From positions 124,001-188,000 of the forward strand of contig NZ_JAEMNW010000002.1 of the NCBI RefSeq assembly GCF_016481275.1: 64,000 nt of DNA, in the 5' to 3' direction. The translations under genes were made by a program, and so were the position numbers. Below the pieces are notes generated by a model. The model had not been told where the DNA came from. It saw nothing but the letters and a program-made list of their open reading frames with translations, and did no database searches. The stretch's first letter is position 1. Each line of letters starts with the position of its first letter. This document shows positions 25,459-33,486 of the stretch, in pieces. This DNA comes from Antrihabitans auranticaus. Lineage in GTDB: Bacteria; Actinomycetota; Actinomycetes; Mycobacteriales; Mycobacteriaceae.

Positions 25459-26058
25459 GTGCTGCTGCAGATTCTGAACCTCATCGGCGTCGCCGCTTTT
25501 GCCGCGTCGGGCGCTCTCGTGGGCGTCCAGAAACAGTTGGACGTATTCGGAGTGGTCGTCGTCGGCGCGACGACGGGTATCGGTGGCGGCATCATCCGTG
25601 ACCTGCTTCTCGGGATTCACCCGCCGACCTCGTTGGCCGATTGGCCGAACATCACTGTATCTCTGTGTGTTTCGCTCGTCGTGTTCGTGGCCCATGCCTT
25701 TGTGAGCCGACTGTGGAACGCCGTCGTGCTACTCGACGCGCTCGGGATGGGCTTGTTCACCACCGGCGGCGCCAGTATCGCGCTGAATCACGGCGCCGGC
25801 GCGCTCGCCGCTGTTCTGGTCGGCGCGACCGGGGCGGTCGGCGGGGGAGTTTTACGCGACATGATCGTCAACGAGGTTCCGCTGCTGTTGAGCCGGGACC
25901 TGTACGCGGTGCCTGCCCTGCTCGGTGCACTGGTGGTTGTCGTCGGTGACGGACTCGGCGTTGCGGCGAGCGTCGCGCTGATCGGTGGCACGGTTCTCGC
26001 GACCGGGCTGCGCCTGATCGCGCTGTGGCAGAAATGGCACCTGCCACAGGCACGGTGA
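25459..26058 (+). CDS. TRIC cation channel family protein (UPF0126)
   Basis: This 199-residue membrane protein contains the duplicated UPF0126 motif: ASGALVGVQKQLDVFGVVVVGATTGIGGGIIRD-type helix pairs, then LVGATGAVGGGVLRDMIVNEVP. Six to seven transmembrane segments are evident. The GTG start at 25459 is four bases after the ceramidase stop. Prokaryotic TRIC channels conduct K+ and Na+. Its link to the two secreted lipases may be only co-transcription. Confidence 0.78.
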   Translation: MLLQILNLIGVAAFAASGALVGVQKQLDVFGVVVVGATTGIGGGIIRDLLLGIHPPTSLADWPNITVSLCVSLVVFVAHAFVSRLWNAVVLLDALGMGLFTTGGASIALNHGAGALAAVLVGATGAVGGGVLRDMIVNEVPLLLSRDLYAVPALLGALVVVVGDGLGVAASVALIGGTVLATGLRLIALWQKWHLPQAR

Positions 26059-26060
26059 GC

Positions 26061-27284
26061 TCAGAGGAACGATTTGCCCTCGCCCCGATACGTGGGTGCA
26101 CGGCCGACGATGCGGTCGCCGTCCACGAGAACCAGTTCGTCGACACGCTCACACAGTTCGCCCGCCTTGGTGTGCCGGAACCACACCCGATCGCCGACAG
26201 CGAGGTTCGCTGTGGCCGCGCCGGTGAGCGGAGTCTGGACTTCGCCGGCGCCTTCTGTTCCGGTGAGCCGCAGTCCTTCCGGCCAGGTCGGGGTCGGGAG
26301 CCTGTCCGCGCCTGCCGCTCCGGAGGCCACCCAACCGCCGCCGAGAACGGTCGCGAAGTCGGGTGTCGGCCTTCGCACTACAGACAAAACGAAAAAGGCG
26401 GCAGGAGTCGGGTGAAACGCTCGATAGGTGTCGAACAAAGTTGGACCGTACAGCCCTGAGCCCGCGGCCAGTTCGGTGATTGCCGTTTCCGCCGAGGTAG
26501 TTTCGAGGCTGCCGGTACCGCCGCCGTTGACGAACTCCAGTCGCGCGATGTCGCGCACTGCCGAGATGACGGCGGACCTCCTCTCCCGCAGTTCGTTGAT
26601 CGACGCCTGTTGCATGACTCGAATCCCGAGCCGCCGCAGGGGCGAACCGGGCGCGTTGTCGCCCATCCCGGCGACCTGGCCTTCGTAGCTCATCACCCCG
26701 ACGAGTCGGAAGCCTGCCCATTTCGTGACTGTGGCGGCGAGCTCACGCGTCGCGTCGACCGAGTGCAGCGGTGAACGCCGCGCCCCCAAATGGATTCGGC
26801 CGTCCAGCAGTCGCAGCGAGGCATCGAGGTCGAGACAGATCCGAATCTCGTTGTGGTCAGGTCCGATTGCATCTGCGATGAAGTCGAGGTGCTCTGCCGA
26901 ATCGATCATGAGGGTCACGCGGTCGGCGAGCATCGGGTCGGCCGCGAGTCGGCGCAACGCCGCGGTGTCCGCCGTCGGGTAGCCGACGAGGACGTCGTCG
27001 AATTCGGCTGCCAGCCAGAGGGCTTCGGGCAAGGTGAAGGCGAGGATTCCTTCGAAGCCTGCCAGATCCAGTACCGCCCGGATCACATTGCGGCTGCGAA
27101 TCGACTTGCTCGCCAACCGAATAGGCTTACCACCCGCACGACGGACCAGGTCGCGCGCGTTGGCGCGGACCGCGCCGATGTCCAGCACAGCGAACGGCGG
27201 CTCGAGGCCCGCGGTGGCGGCCTCCAGGGCTGAGTAATCCGAACCCGCAGCGGGTCCGGTGAGATCGATGCCTGTCGTATGCAT
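26061..27284 (-). CDS. alanine racemase N-terminal-type PLP enzyme (D-amino acid aldolase/deaminase-like)
   Basis: This 407-residue fold-type III PLP protein has Lys60 in RLASKSIRS as the probable Schiff-base lysine, then VGVMSYEGQVAG, FVNGGGTGSLETT (phosphate site) and a C-terminal beta domain ending VWFRHTKAGELCERVDE. It resembles D-threonine aldolase/D-serine dehydratase-like proteins rather than true alanine racemase. The gene follows the lactone oxidase by two bases if the ATG is used, or overlaps it by GTGA with the GTG at 27290. The exact substrate is uncertain. Confidence 0.75.
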   Translation of the reverse strand: MHTTGIDLTGPAAGSDYSALEAATAGLEPPFAVLDIGAVRANARDLVRRAGGKPIRLASKSIRSRNVIRAVLDLAGFEGILAFTLPEALWLAAEFDDVLVGYPTADTAALRRLAADPMLADRVTLMIDSAEHLDFIADAIGPDHNEIRICLDLDASLRLLDGRIHLGARRSPLHSVDATRELAATVTKWAGFRLVGVMSYEGQVAGMGDNAPGSPLRRLGIRVMQQASINELRERRSAVISAVRDIARLEFVNGGGTGSLETTSAETAITELAAGSGLYGPTLFDTYRAFHPTPAAFFVLSVVRRPTPDFATVLGGGWVASGAAGADRLPTPTWPEGLRLTGTEGAGEVQTPLTGAATANLAVGDRVWFRHTKAGELCERVDELVLVDGDRIVGRAPTYRGEGKSFL

Positions 27285-27286
27285 CG

Positions 27287-28597
27287 TCACGATACTGCCC
27301 CGAGCACGCGGTCGAGGTACGGGTTGGCGAACACACCGGTCGGGTCGAGTTCGTTTCGGAGGGAGACGAATTCGTCGAATCTGGGATAGCGGCTCCGTAG
27401 CGCCGCCGCGTCGAGACTGTGCATCTTTCCCCAATGCGGTCGACCGTCGACCGCCGCGAATACGGCCTCCATCGCATCGAAATACCTCTGGTACGGCATG
27501 CGGTGGTACTGATGGAAGGCAATGTAGGCACTGGTGCGCCCGGACGTGGGCGCGAGTGGAATGTCATCGCTCGCAACGAACCGCACCTCGAGTGGGAAGG
27601 CCACCTTCTCGTCGTGCGAATCGACCCAGTGTTCGATTTCTCGAAGCGTGTCGACGACGTGCTCGCGCGCGAAGGCGTACTCGCCCTCGTTGAACCGGAC
27701 GTCGCGGCGCGATGCGAACACCTTGTGCGAGAGATCGATTGCGTCCCTGCTGGAGATCGCCGCAGTCACGACACGGGTGATCGGGGGAACCGCGCGCGGG
27801 AACCTGGTGCCGACTCGGAGCAGGCTTTCCAGGGCGGTGTTCGTCAGGAAGTCGTCGACGATCCGCTCGTGCAGGGCGCTCGTGGGGCGCAGCGGGGTGT
27901 CCGCGGGTAGTCGGTTGCACCGGCGGGTCAGCGCGGTCTTGGTGTGCGGGAACCAGAAGAACTCGAAGTGGTCGTTATCGTCGACGAGCGATTCGATTTC
28001 GGCGAGTACGTCATCGAGCGGTCGCGCCTCCTCGATCACGTGCAGGGCGTACGCGGGCACGCATTGCAGCGTCACCTTCGTGATCACGCCGAGTGCGCCG
28101 AGTCCCACGCGAGCCGCGGAAAACAGGTCGGGCCTTTCGCGTGCGCTGCATTGCACGGTAGAGCCATCGGCCAACACGAGTTCGAGTGCGCGGACCTGCG
28201 TGGCCATGCCGCCGAAACGGACGCCGGTGCCGTGGGTCCCTGTGGATATCGCGCCGGTGATTGTCTGCCTGTCGATGTCGCCCATGTTCTCGAGTGCGAG
28301 TCCGTGCGCGGCGAGCAGCGGATTGAGAATGTGCAGCGGCATGCCGCCTTCGACGGTGACGAGCCCGCTTGCCGGGTCGATATCGATCAATCCGGCCAGC
28401 TCGGTCATCCGCAGCAGTGCCCCGTCCGGCACGCCGATCTCGCTGAACGAATGGCCCGATCCGCCAACCTTCACGCGCTGTCCGGCATGTGCCGCCGTTT
28501 TGACCGCGGTTCCGACTTCCGCGGTCGTCGCAGGCGCAAGTATCTGTGTGGGCTGGGCTTCGAGCCTGCCACTCCAGTTCTGCCAGCTGCCGCTCAT
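27287..28597 (-). CDS. L-gulonolactone/D-arabinono-1,4-lactone oxidase-type flavoprotein
   Basis: This 436-residue VAO-family protein is like mycobacterial L-gulono-1,4-lactone dehydrogenase Rv1771. GGSGHSFSEIG contains His49, the usual covalent FAD ligand of aldonolactone oxidases. ISTGTHGTGVRFGG is the FAD pyrophosphate loop, and HWGKMHSL near residue 400 is the family C-terminal motif. GGGAG five bases before the ATG at 28597 sets the start. It is divergent from a LysR gene and heads a two-gene operon with the PLP enzyme. Confidence 0.82.
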   Translation of the reverse strand: MSGSWQNWSGRLEAQPTQILAPATTAEVGTAVKTAAHAGQRVKVGGSGHSFSEIGVPDGALLRMTELAGLIDIDPASGLVTVEGGMPLHILNPLLAAHGLALENMGDIDRQTITGAISTGTHGTGVRFGGMATQVRALELVLADGSTVQCSARERPDLFSAARVGLGALGVITKVTLQCVPAYALHVIEEARPLDDVLAEIESLVDDNDHFEFFWFPHTKTALTRRCNRLPADTPLRPTSALHERIVDDFLTNTALESLLRVGTRFPRAVPPITRVVTAAISSRDAIDLSHKVFASRRDVRFNEGEYAFAREHVVDTLREIEHWVDSHDEKVAFPLEVRFVASDDIPLAPTSGRTSAYIAFHQYHRMPYQRYFDAMEAVFAAVDGRPHWGKMHSLDAAALRSRYPRFDEFVSLRNELDPTGVFANPYLDRVLGAVS

Positions 28598-28680
28598 CGT
28601 CGCTCCCGTAGTCGTCGTGGATAGGTACAACGGTTCCAGCCCGTGGCGTCGATGGGAAACACCTGCTGGGTCACGCATTT

Positions 28681-28695
28681 ACAAAGAAATGTTGT
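28681..28695. promoter_or_regulatory. ACAA-N7-TTGT inverted repeat, possible LysR box
   Basis: ACAAAGAAATGTTGT has four-base arms around a T-N11-A-like arrangement between the divergent lactone oxidase and LysR genes. It ends 24 bases before the LysR start. The short arms make this tentative. Confidence 0.3.
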
Positions 28696-28719
28696 GGATC
28701 GGCCGTACACTCTCTGGTT

Positions 28720-29664
28720 GTGGATGTCTCCACCAGGAAGCTGCGCTACTTTGTCGCGGTCGCTGAGGAACTGCATTTCAGCCGGGCGGCGGCCCGGCTG
28801 TTCGTCGCGCAGCAGGCGCTGTCGAAGCAGGTCCGCGAGCTGGAGAACGATGTGGGCGTGCAGCTTTTGCGGCGGACGACGCGATCGGTCGAATTGACCC
28901 CCGCAGGTGGAGCTTTTCTCGTGGCTGCGCGAAAAGCGCTCGAGGCGATCGATGCCGGCGTCGAGTCGGCGCGTCGTGCGGCGTTGGGCGACGGCGGGGT
29001 CCTGCGGTTGGGCTTTCTCGTCGGCGGTGCGCTCGAACTGGGCAATCCGATCATCGCGGAGTTCTCGAAGCGGTTTCCCGGCGTTCGGCTGGACCTGCGT
29101 GAGTTCGGATTCACCGATCCCGCAAGTGGATTGGCCGATGGCTCGTCCGACGTAGCATTCGTGCGGCTACCGGTAGGCGTCAGTGAGATCGACTACGTGC
29201 CGCTGTTCGTCGAACCGCTGGTTGTCGGCGTGGCGACCAACCACCGTTTCGCCGAACGGCCCTCGGTGTCCATCGACGAGATGTTGTCGGAGCCGATCGT
29301 CGTCGGGCGGACGGCTGACGATGTCTGGCGCCAATTCTGGACTCTGGACGCATATCGCGCCGGCGCCACCGCGGCGATCGCGGGGCTTTCGAACTCCGTG
29401 ACCGAGGAGGTCGCGATCGTGGCGGCCGGGGTGGGTTGCACGGTCACCGCGGCCGGATCCCAGCGATACATCCCGCATCCCGCGATTCGGTACCTCCCGA
29501 TAACGGGCGCCGAGCCCTCGATCCTGGTTGTCGCGTGGCCGAAGGGCAGGCGCACGGCACTCGTCGACAGCTTTGTCGAGGTCGCTCTCGCGGTGCGGGA
29601 CCGGGAAACCGATATTCTCGCGCTCATCGAGCGGCCGTTCGCGGGTGCCGGAGATCTGGCTTAG
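28720..29664 (+). CDS. LysR family transcriptional regulator
   Basis: This 314-residue regulator starts at GTG 28720. The helix-turn-helix MDVSTRKLRYFVAVAEELHF, then AARLFVAQQALSKQVRELEN covers residues 1-60, and RTTRSVELTPAG follows. A periplasmic-binding-protein-like effector domain (residues 90-300) contains GVATNHRFAERPSVS. It is divergent from the gulonolactone oxidase-type operon, which it probably controls. Its stop overlaps that of the opposing TetR gene by four bases. Confidence 0.85.
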   Translation: MDVSTRKLRYFVAVAEELHFSRAAARLFVAQQALSKQVRELENDVGVQLLRRTTRSVELTPAGGAFLVAARKALEAIDAGVESARRAALGDGGVLRLGFLVGGALELGNPIIAEFSKRFPGVRLDLREFGFTDPASGLADGSSDVAFVRLPVGVSEIDYVPLFVEPLVVGVATNHRFAERPSVSIDEMLSEPIVVGRTADDVWRQFWTLDAYRAGATAAIAGLSNSVTEEVAIVAAGVGCTVTAAGSQRYIPHPAIRYLPITGAEPSILVVAWPKGRRTALVDSFVEVALAVRDRETDILALIERPFAGAGDLA

Positions 29665-30287
29665 GTGCCGGCACCGGTGATCCGTGTGAAGAGCAGAACG
29701 AGTTGATCGGTGACCTCGTCGGGTGTGAGGTCGAGGTGGCCGTCGACGCTGGCCATCGCGACTTCGCCTGCGGCCCCGGCAAATGCGTAAGCGAGGAGCC
29801 GGCGAGTTGCGAGTTCGGCCGGATCTTCGGTGTGGTCCGCATCGACGGTCAGCCAGATCTCGACCGCCCTGTCGATGAGCTCGTGCCGGCGCCGGGTGAG
29901 CGAGCCCGAATGGGTCTCCACGACGAGGAGGCGGGTCAGCCGCGGGTCTGCCTGTAGGGCGTTCATACCCGCTTCGATCACCGGACGCGGATCGCGCCAA
30001 CCGCTCGTCGCGATAGCCGGAACGACCGCGCCGGCGAGAATGGCAACGGCCTGCTCGAGAACCGCGTCGATCAAATGTTCCAGCGACGCAAAACTTTCGT
30101 AGAAATAGCGCTTCGTGAGGCCGGACGTGTCGCAGACCTGCCGAATGGTCACGCTCGCAATGCCGACGGTCCCGAACAACTCGACTCCCGTGTCGATCAG
30201 CAATTGCCGACGCCGACTCTGCCGTTCGTTCGCGCTGACGCCGCGGAAGGGCCGAATGAGCTCGGTCCTTGCGGTCGGCTGACTCAT
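29661..30287 (-). CDS. TetR family regulator, divergent from MpaB/LDI operon
   Basis: From the ATG at 30287 (AAGGGG eight bases upstream) the protein has 208 residues. A GTG nine codons earlier (30314) is possible but has no ribosome site and would overlap an operator. The helix-turn-helix lies in LLIDTGVELFGTVGIASVTIRQVCDTSGLTKRYFYESFAS-type sequence near residues 29-66. The C-terminal part is a helical ligand domain. Two matching 20-base palindromes lie between it and the divergent oxygenase gene, so it most likely represses both directions. Confidence 0.85.
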   Translation of the reverse strand: MSQPTARTELIRPFRGVSANERQSRRRQLLIDTGVELFGTVGIASVTIRQVCDTSGLTKRYFYESFASLEHLIDAVLEQAVAILAGAVVPAIATSGWRDPRPVIEAGMNALQADPRLTRLLVVETHSGSLTRRRHELIDRAVEIWLTVDADHTEDPAELATRRLLAYAFAGAAGEVAMASVDGHLDLTPDEVTDQLVLLFTRITGAGT

Positions 30288-30307
30288 CGGAGGCGCCCCT
30301 TCTGTTG

Positions 30308-30327
30308 TTGACACCGCTTGGTATCAA
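30308..30327. promoter_or_regulatory. operator 1 of a pair: TTGACACC-GCTT-GGTATCAA
   Basis: The eight-base arms match at seven of eight positions around GCTT. The same pattern recurs at 30345-30364, 37 bases further right. It is just upstream of the TetR start. Confidence 0.72.
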
Positions 30328-30344
30328 GATTAGCGTCACGAATG

Positions 30345-30364
30345 TTGATACGACGTGGTCTCAA
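30345..30364. promoter_or_regulatory. operator 2 of a pair: TTGATAC-GACGTG-GTCTCAA
   Basis: This is a second copy of the TetR-flanking palindrome, with arms TTGATAC and GTCTCAA matching at six of seven positions. Aligned with operator 1, 14 of 20 bases are the same, including both outer TTGA/TCAA ends. It ends 17 bases before the oxygenase GTG start, overlapping the expected transcription start. Confidence 0.72.
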
Positions 30365-30381
30365 CTTTAGTGGAGGATGCC

Positions 30382-31335
30382 GTGGACGTGCCCAATCCCG
30401 CCGGAATCGTGATCGACCAGGCATTCGATCAGCTGATCAGAAAGCGCTTCTTCAAGGGCGTGCGTTTCGACGAACCCAGCGGAGATCCGGGCTGGTTCGG
30501 TCCGCACAGTCCCGTCTGGTATGTCCACGAGCACACGCCCGCGATGATTCTCGGCCTCGGCGCAGCGGCAGTCATCGAGACACTGCATCCGGATTTCGCC
30601 TGGATGGGATACGACCATTCGCGCGCGGTCGAGCGCGTCGCGGGAAGGCCGACCGGCGGAGTCGACCCCGAAGGCCTGTTGGTGCGTGGGGGACATTCCT
30701 TCTCGTTCTTCATGGCCGTGGGCCACGGTCCGACGCCTGCAGCCGACCGTGTCACACGCGCTGTTCGGGGAATGCACAACAAGGTTCGCGGCGTGCGACC
30801 CGACGGCCGAGCCTACGACGCCGACGACCCTGAGACGTTGCGCTGGGCATATGCCACCGTCGTCTGGGGTATCGCCACGGCCCACGAGCGGTACCACCCC
30901 AGGCCGCTGACTGGTGCCGACCTCGACGAGTACTACCGCCAGTTCGTGAAAGTCGGCGAAGCACTGGGTGGCGTCGACCTGCCTGACACCAAAGTGGCTG
31001 TTGCCGAATATCTTCTGGATTCGGTCCCGCTGATGGGGGTGACGATGCCGACCGTCGACCTGCTCACATCGCTGAACTCGCGCAGTACCCCGCTACCCGT
31101 CCGCGCGGTGACCGGGTTGGCCGAGTGGGCTCTCCTCGACCTGCAACCGGGGTGGGCGAAGAAGCTGCTGCGCGTGCCGCACTACAGTCCGCCGACGGTC
31201 ATAGCGCGGCGTGCAGCCGTGTGGAGTGGGCTCAACGCAGCGCGCTACGGGGCGGGACCGCTGCGCGAGGTACGGCAGTCGCGTCAGCGAGTGAATCGGA
31301 AGCGCGCCGAGACGACCGCATTGCACGTTGCCTGA
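30382..31335 (+). CDS. MpaB/DUF2236 family oxygenase (latex-clearing-protein superfamily)
   Basis: GGAGG five bases before the GTG at 30382 decides the start over an upstream GTG; the protein is 317 residues. It has DUF2236 features: WYVHEHTPAMILGLGAAAVIET, AWMGYDHSRAVERV, and WGIATAHERYHP with its HxxxH-type heme region. The superfamily includes the rubber oxygenase Lcp and fungal MpaB, both of which cleave isoprenoid C=C bonds with heme b. There is no signal peptide, so it is not secreted like Lcp. It leads the operon with a membrane protein and an LDI-like gene under two TetR operators. Confidence 0.78.
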   Translation: MDVPNPAGIVIDQAFDQLIRKRFFKGVRFDEPSGDPGWFGPHSPVWYVHEHTPAMILGLGAAAVIETLHPDFAWMGYDHSRAVERVAGRPTGGVDPEGLLVRGGHSFSFFMAVGHGPTPAADRVTRAVRGMHNKVRGVRPDGRAYDADDPETLRWAYATVVWGIATAHERYHPRPLTGADLDEYYRQFVKVGEALGGVDLPDTKVAVAEYLLDSVPLMGVTMPTVDLLTSLNSRSTPLPVRAVTGLAEWALLDLQPGWAKKLLRVPHYSPPTVIARRAAVWSGLNAARYGAGPLREVRQSRQRVNRKRAETTALHVA

Positions 31336-31402
31336 GTTCGCCCGGACCGCGCGACGTGGGTCGTAGACTCGCAATGATCCGGTCCCGACGAAGGGAGCCA
31401 CC

Positions 31403-32032
31403 GTGGTGTGTTGTGCGCTCGCGACCCTGCTGATCGCGTGGGCTCCACGGCTGTGGCGAAAGTTGACCGGCCGTGGCAGGCAGCTCGAACCGTTTGCGCC
31501 GGTTGCCTACCGCGCCGGTCCGGGCGAGGTTGTGCAGCAGGTACGGGCGCCCGAGCGCGAAGATGTGCCGGCACCGCCCGATGGTGGGTGGCATTCATAT
31601 GTATTGCGTTGTGCGGCAGCTGCTATCGGGATCTACATCGGTGTCGTAGCGTTGCTGATGTACCTGTCCGTCGGGCACGACATGGCTGCCGCGGGGGCCT
31701 GGACGAGCCGGACTACCTTGCTCGCACTCAGCGCGATTGTGGGGTTGTCCGCAGAGCAACTGGGCGGACGCGAGCTGACCGGACTGCCGCGAAGGCTCGC
31801 GATCGGTGTGGCGTTGCTGGTCGGTGGCGCGATGTGGCTCCTCCTCGGCCTGCTCGACATGCACTGGTTCGTCTTGTTCCATTTCACGTCATTCGGTGAC
31901 GCGTTGTTCCACGGCGTCGCCGTTGCGGCAGCAGCGGCCGGCTTGACCATGCTGCTGTCGCGGCCCGATCCCACGCCCGCTCAGCGAAGTGCAGGCCTTG
32001 TCGAAAACAAAGTCGAAATGAGAACAGCATGA
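31403..32032 (+). CDS. four-helix membrane protein between the oxygenase and LDI-like genes
   Basis: The 209-residue product starts at GTG 31403, with GGGAG five bases upstream. One N-terminal helix (VCCALATLLIAWAPRLW) is followed by a cytoplasmic loop, then four further hydrophobic segments between residues 68 and 190. The stop overlaps the LDI-like ATG by ATGA, so it is translationally coupled. I recognise no family. Its position suggests a membrane anchor or substrate channel for an LDI-type enzyme. Confidence 0.65.
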   Translation: MVCCALATLLIAWAPRLWRKLTGRGRQLEPFAPVAYRAGPGEVVQQVRAPEREDVPAPPDGGWHSYVLRCAAAAIGIYIGVVALLMYLSVGHDMAAAGAWTSRTTLLALSAIVGLSAEQLGGRELTGLPRRLAIGVALLVGGAMWLLLGLLDMHWFVLFHFTSFGDALFHGVAVAAAAAGLTMLLSRPDPTPAQRSAGLVENKVEMRTA

Positions 32033-33486
32033 TTGCTCCGACGTTCGAGTCGACGCCCGAAGAACTCGCAGTCCAGCGTCATCAGCTCGACCTTGCATTG
32101 CAGCCGTTGGACAGTTTCAAAGGATTCGATCACCTGGAACAGTTCGGCAGCTCTGCGTATCGCTACCAACTGAACTTCATCACGTACTCGTTGTGCATGG
32201 CGCAATTCACCCGGACGCCCGCTTTCACCGGATATCTCGTGGAAGCACAACGCAATGCGATCGTGAAAATGACCGACAAGCGCGTCTGGGCCTACTGGGC
32301 AAAGGAAAACCTCATCGGCTACGGCGGCCTGGACCCCGACCCGATGGTGCGCCGAAATGTCATGTACACAGGCTTCTTCGGCGCGATGATCGGCCTGTAC
32401 GAAACCCTCAATGCCGACCGGAGCCTCTCCGTGCCGGGTGCGCTCACACTCGTGTGGAACAAGAGGAAGAGTTTCCCGTACGACTTCGCCCGCATCTGCG
32501 AGGCAATCGAACGCAATATGCGCGAGAAGCCGGGACAGCCGCAATACCCGTGCGAGCCACGCCTTGTTTACCCGATGTGCAACGCCTATGCGATCAACAG
32601 TCTCGTCATGCACGACCGCTTGCACGGTACAGCGCACACTGGCGACCTCGTCGACCAATTGCGTACGAGTTATCGACGCGACGGCTGGCTTCGTAAAGAC
32701 GGAAGGTGGATCGGCGGTGGCACCAGGTCGGGTCGAAAGATCTTTCCGCCGTACCTCGGCAACGATGCCTCGATGGTCTACTGGCTCACCGCCACGATGC
32801 CCGACGTCTCGGAGTACTGCTGGAACATCGTGCGCGACAAGCACGTCCTACTCGACGACGCGGGCGAACTCGACTTCAAGTCGGGCCCCACCGAAATGAT
32901 CGATTTCGGCAATTACGGAATGCTCAAGGGCGACGTCTTCACGCGCACAGCGCTGATGGCGGCTGCTCGCGAGATGGGCGATCTCGAAGCGGCCGCGGCC
33001 ATCGACAGGTCTCTGCAGCGGCGGCATGCACTCGTCGAAAAAGACGGCCGCCGTAAGTTCAAGGGAGTCTCGAACTGGGCCAACGGATTTCATGCCCTCG
33101 CGCTTTTCACACGGCCGGGGGCCGCCCGAGACCTCGTGCTGGGCAGCGTCCCCGCAGAATGGAAGACCGGTCCGATTCTCGCCGACGCGGCGTATCCGGC
33201 TGTGCTGGTCGCCAAGGCGGTATCGGACGGGCGCGCGCTCGATCTCGTACTCCGGCCCGGCGCCGAACCGGGGCGGGTGAAACTCGCGGTGGCTCGCCTT
33301 GTTCCTGGCACGGATTACCGCGTGACCGGCGCTGTTTCCGAGGTCGTCACCGCGGGTGCCGATGGAAAGGCGATCTTCGACGTCGACCTCGACGGTCGCA
33401 CCGAGGTCCGGCTCGTGCCGGTCGTCGGCGGTCAGGTCGAGGCGGCCGAGGCAGCGCTCGCACATCACGTTGCTGCGAGTGGATGA
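32029..33486 (+). CDS. linalool dehydratase/isomerase (LDI)-like protein
   Basis: This 485-residue protein follows the LDI catalytic-domain pattern: RYQLNFITYSLCMAQF, TGYLVEAQRNAIVKMTDKRVWAYW, YTGFFGAMIGLYE, and CEPRLVYPMCNAYAIN. Cys175 and Cys184, nine residues apart, match the two active-site cysteines of Castellaniella LDI. LDI interconverts myrcene, linalool and geraniol and acts on other tertiary alkenols. It lacks the periplasmic signal of the Castellaniella enzyme, so it should be cytoplasmic. The last 90 residues form a beta domain. It ends tail-to-tail with the opposing oxidase gene (22-base overlap). Confidence 0.78.
   Translation: MIAPTFESTPEELAVQRHQLDLALQPLDSFKGFDHLEQFGSSAYRYQLNFITYSLCMAQFTRTPAFTGYLVEAQRNAIVKMTDKRVWAYWAKENLIGYGGLDPDPMVRRNVMYTGFFGAMIGLYETLNADRSLSVPGALTLVWNKRKSFPYDFARICEAIERNMREKPGQPQYPCEPRLVYPMCNAYAINSLVMHDRLHGTAHTGDLVDQLRTSYRRDGWLRKDGRWIGGGTRSGRKIFPPYLGNDASMVYWLTATMPDVSEYCWNIVRDKHVLLDDAGELDFKSGPTEMIDFGNYGMLKGDVFTRTALMAAAREMGDLEAAAAIDRSLQRRHALVEKDGRRKFKGVSNWANGFHALALFTRPGAARDLVLGSVPAEWKTGPILADAAYPAVLVAKAVSDGRALDLVLRPGAEPGRVKLAVARLVPGTDYRVTGAVSEVVTAGADGKAIFDVDLDGRTEVRLVPVVGGQVEAAEAALAHHVAASG

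Noticed and set aside
27534-28766. About 410-codon frame opposite the lactone oxidase gene, crossing its promoter
   Set aside because: It would cover the divergent promoter and has a Ser/Ala/Arg-rich product without motifs.
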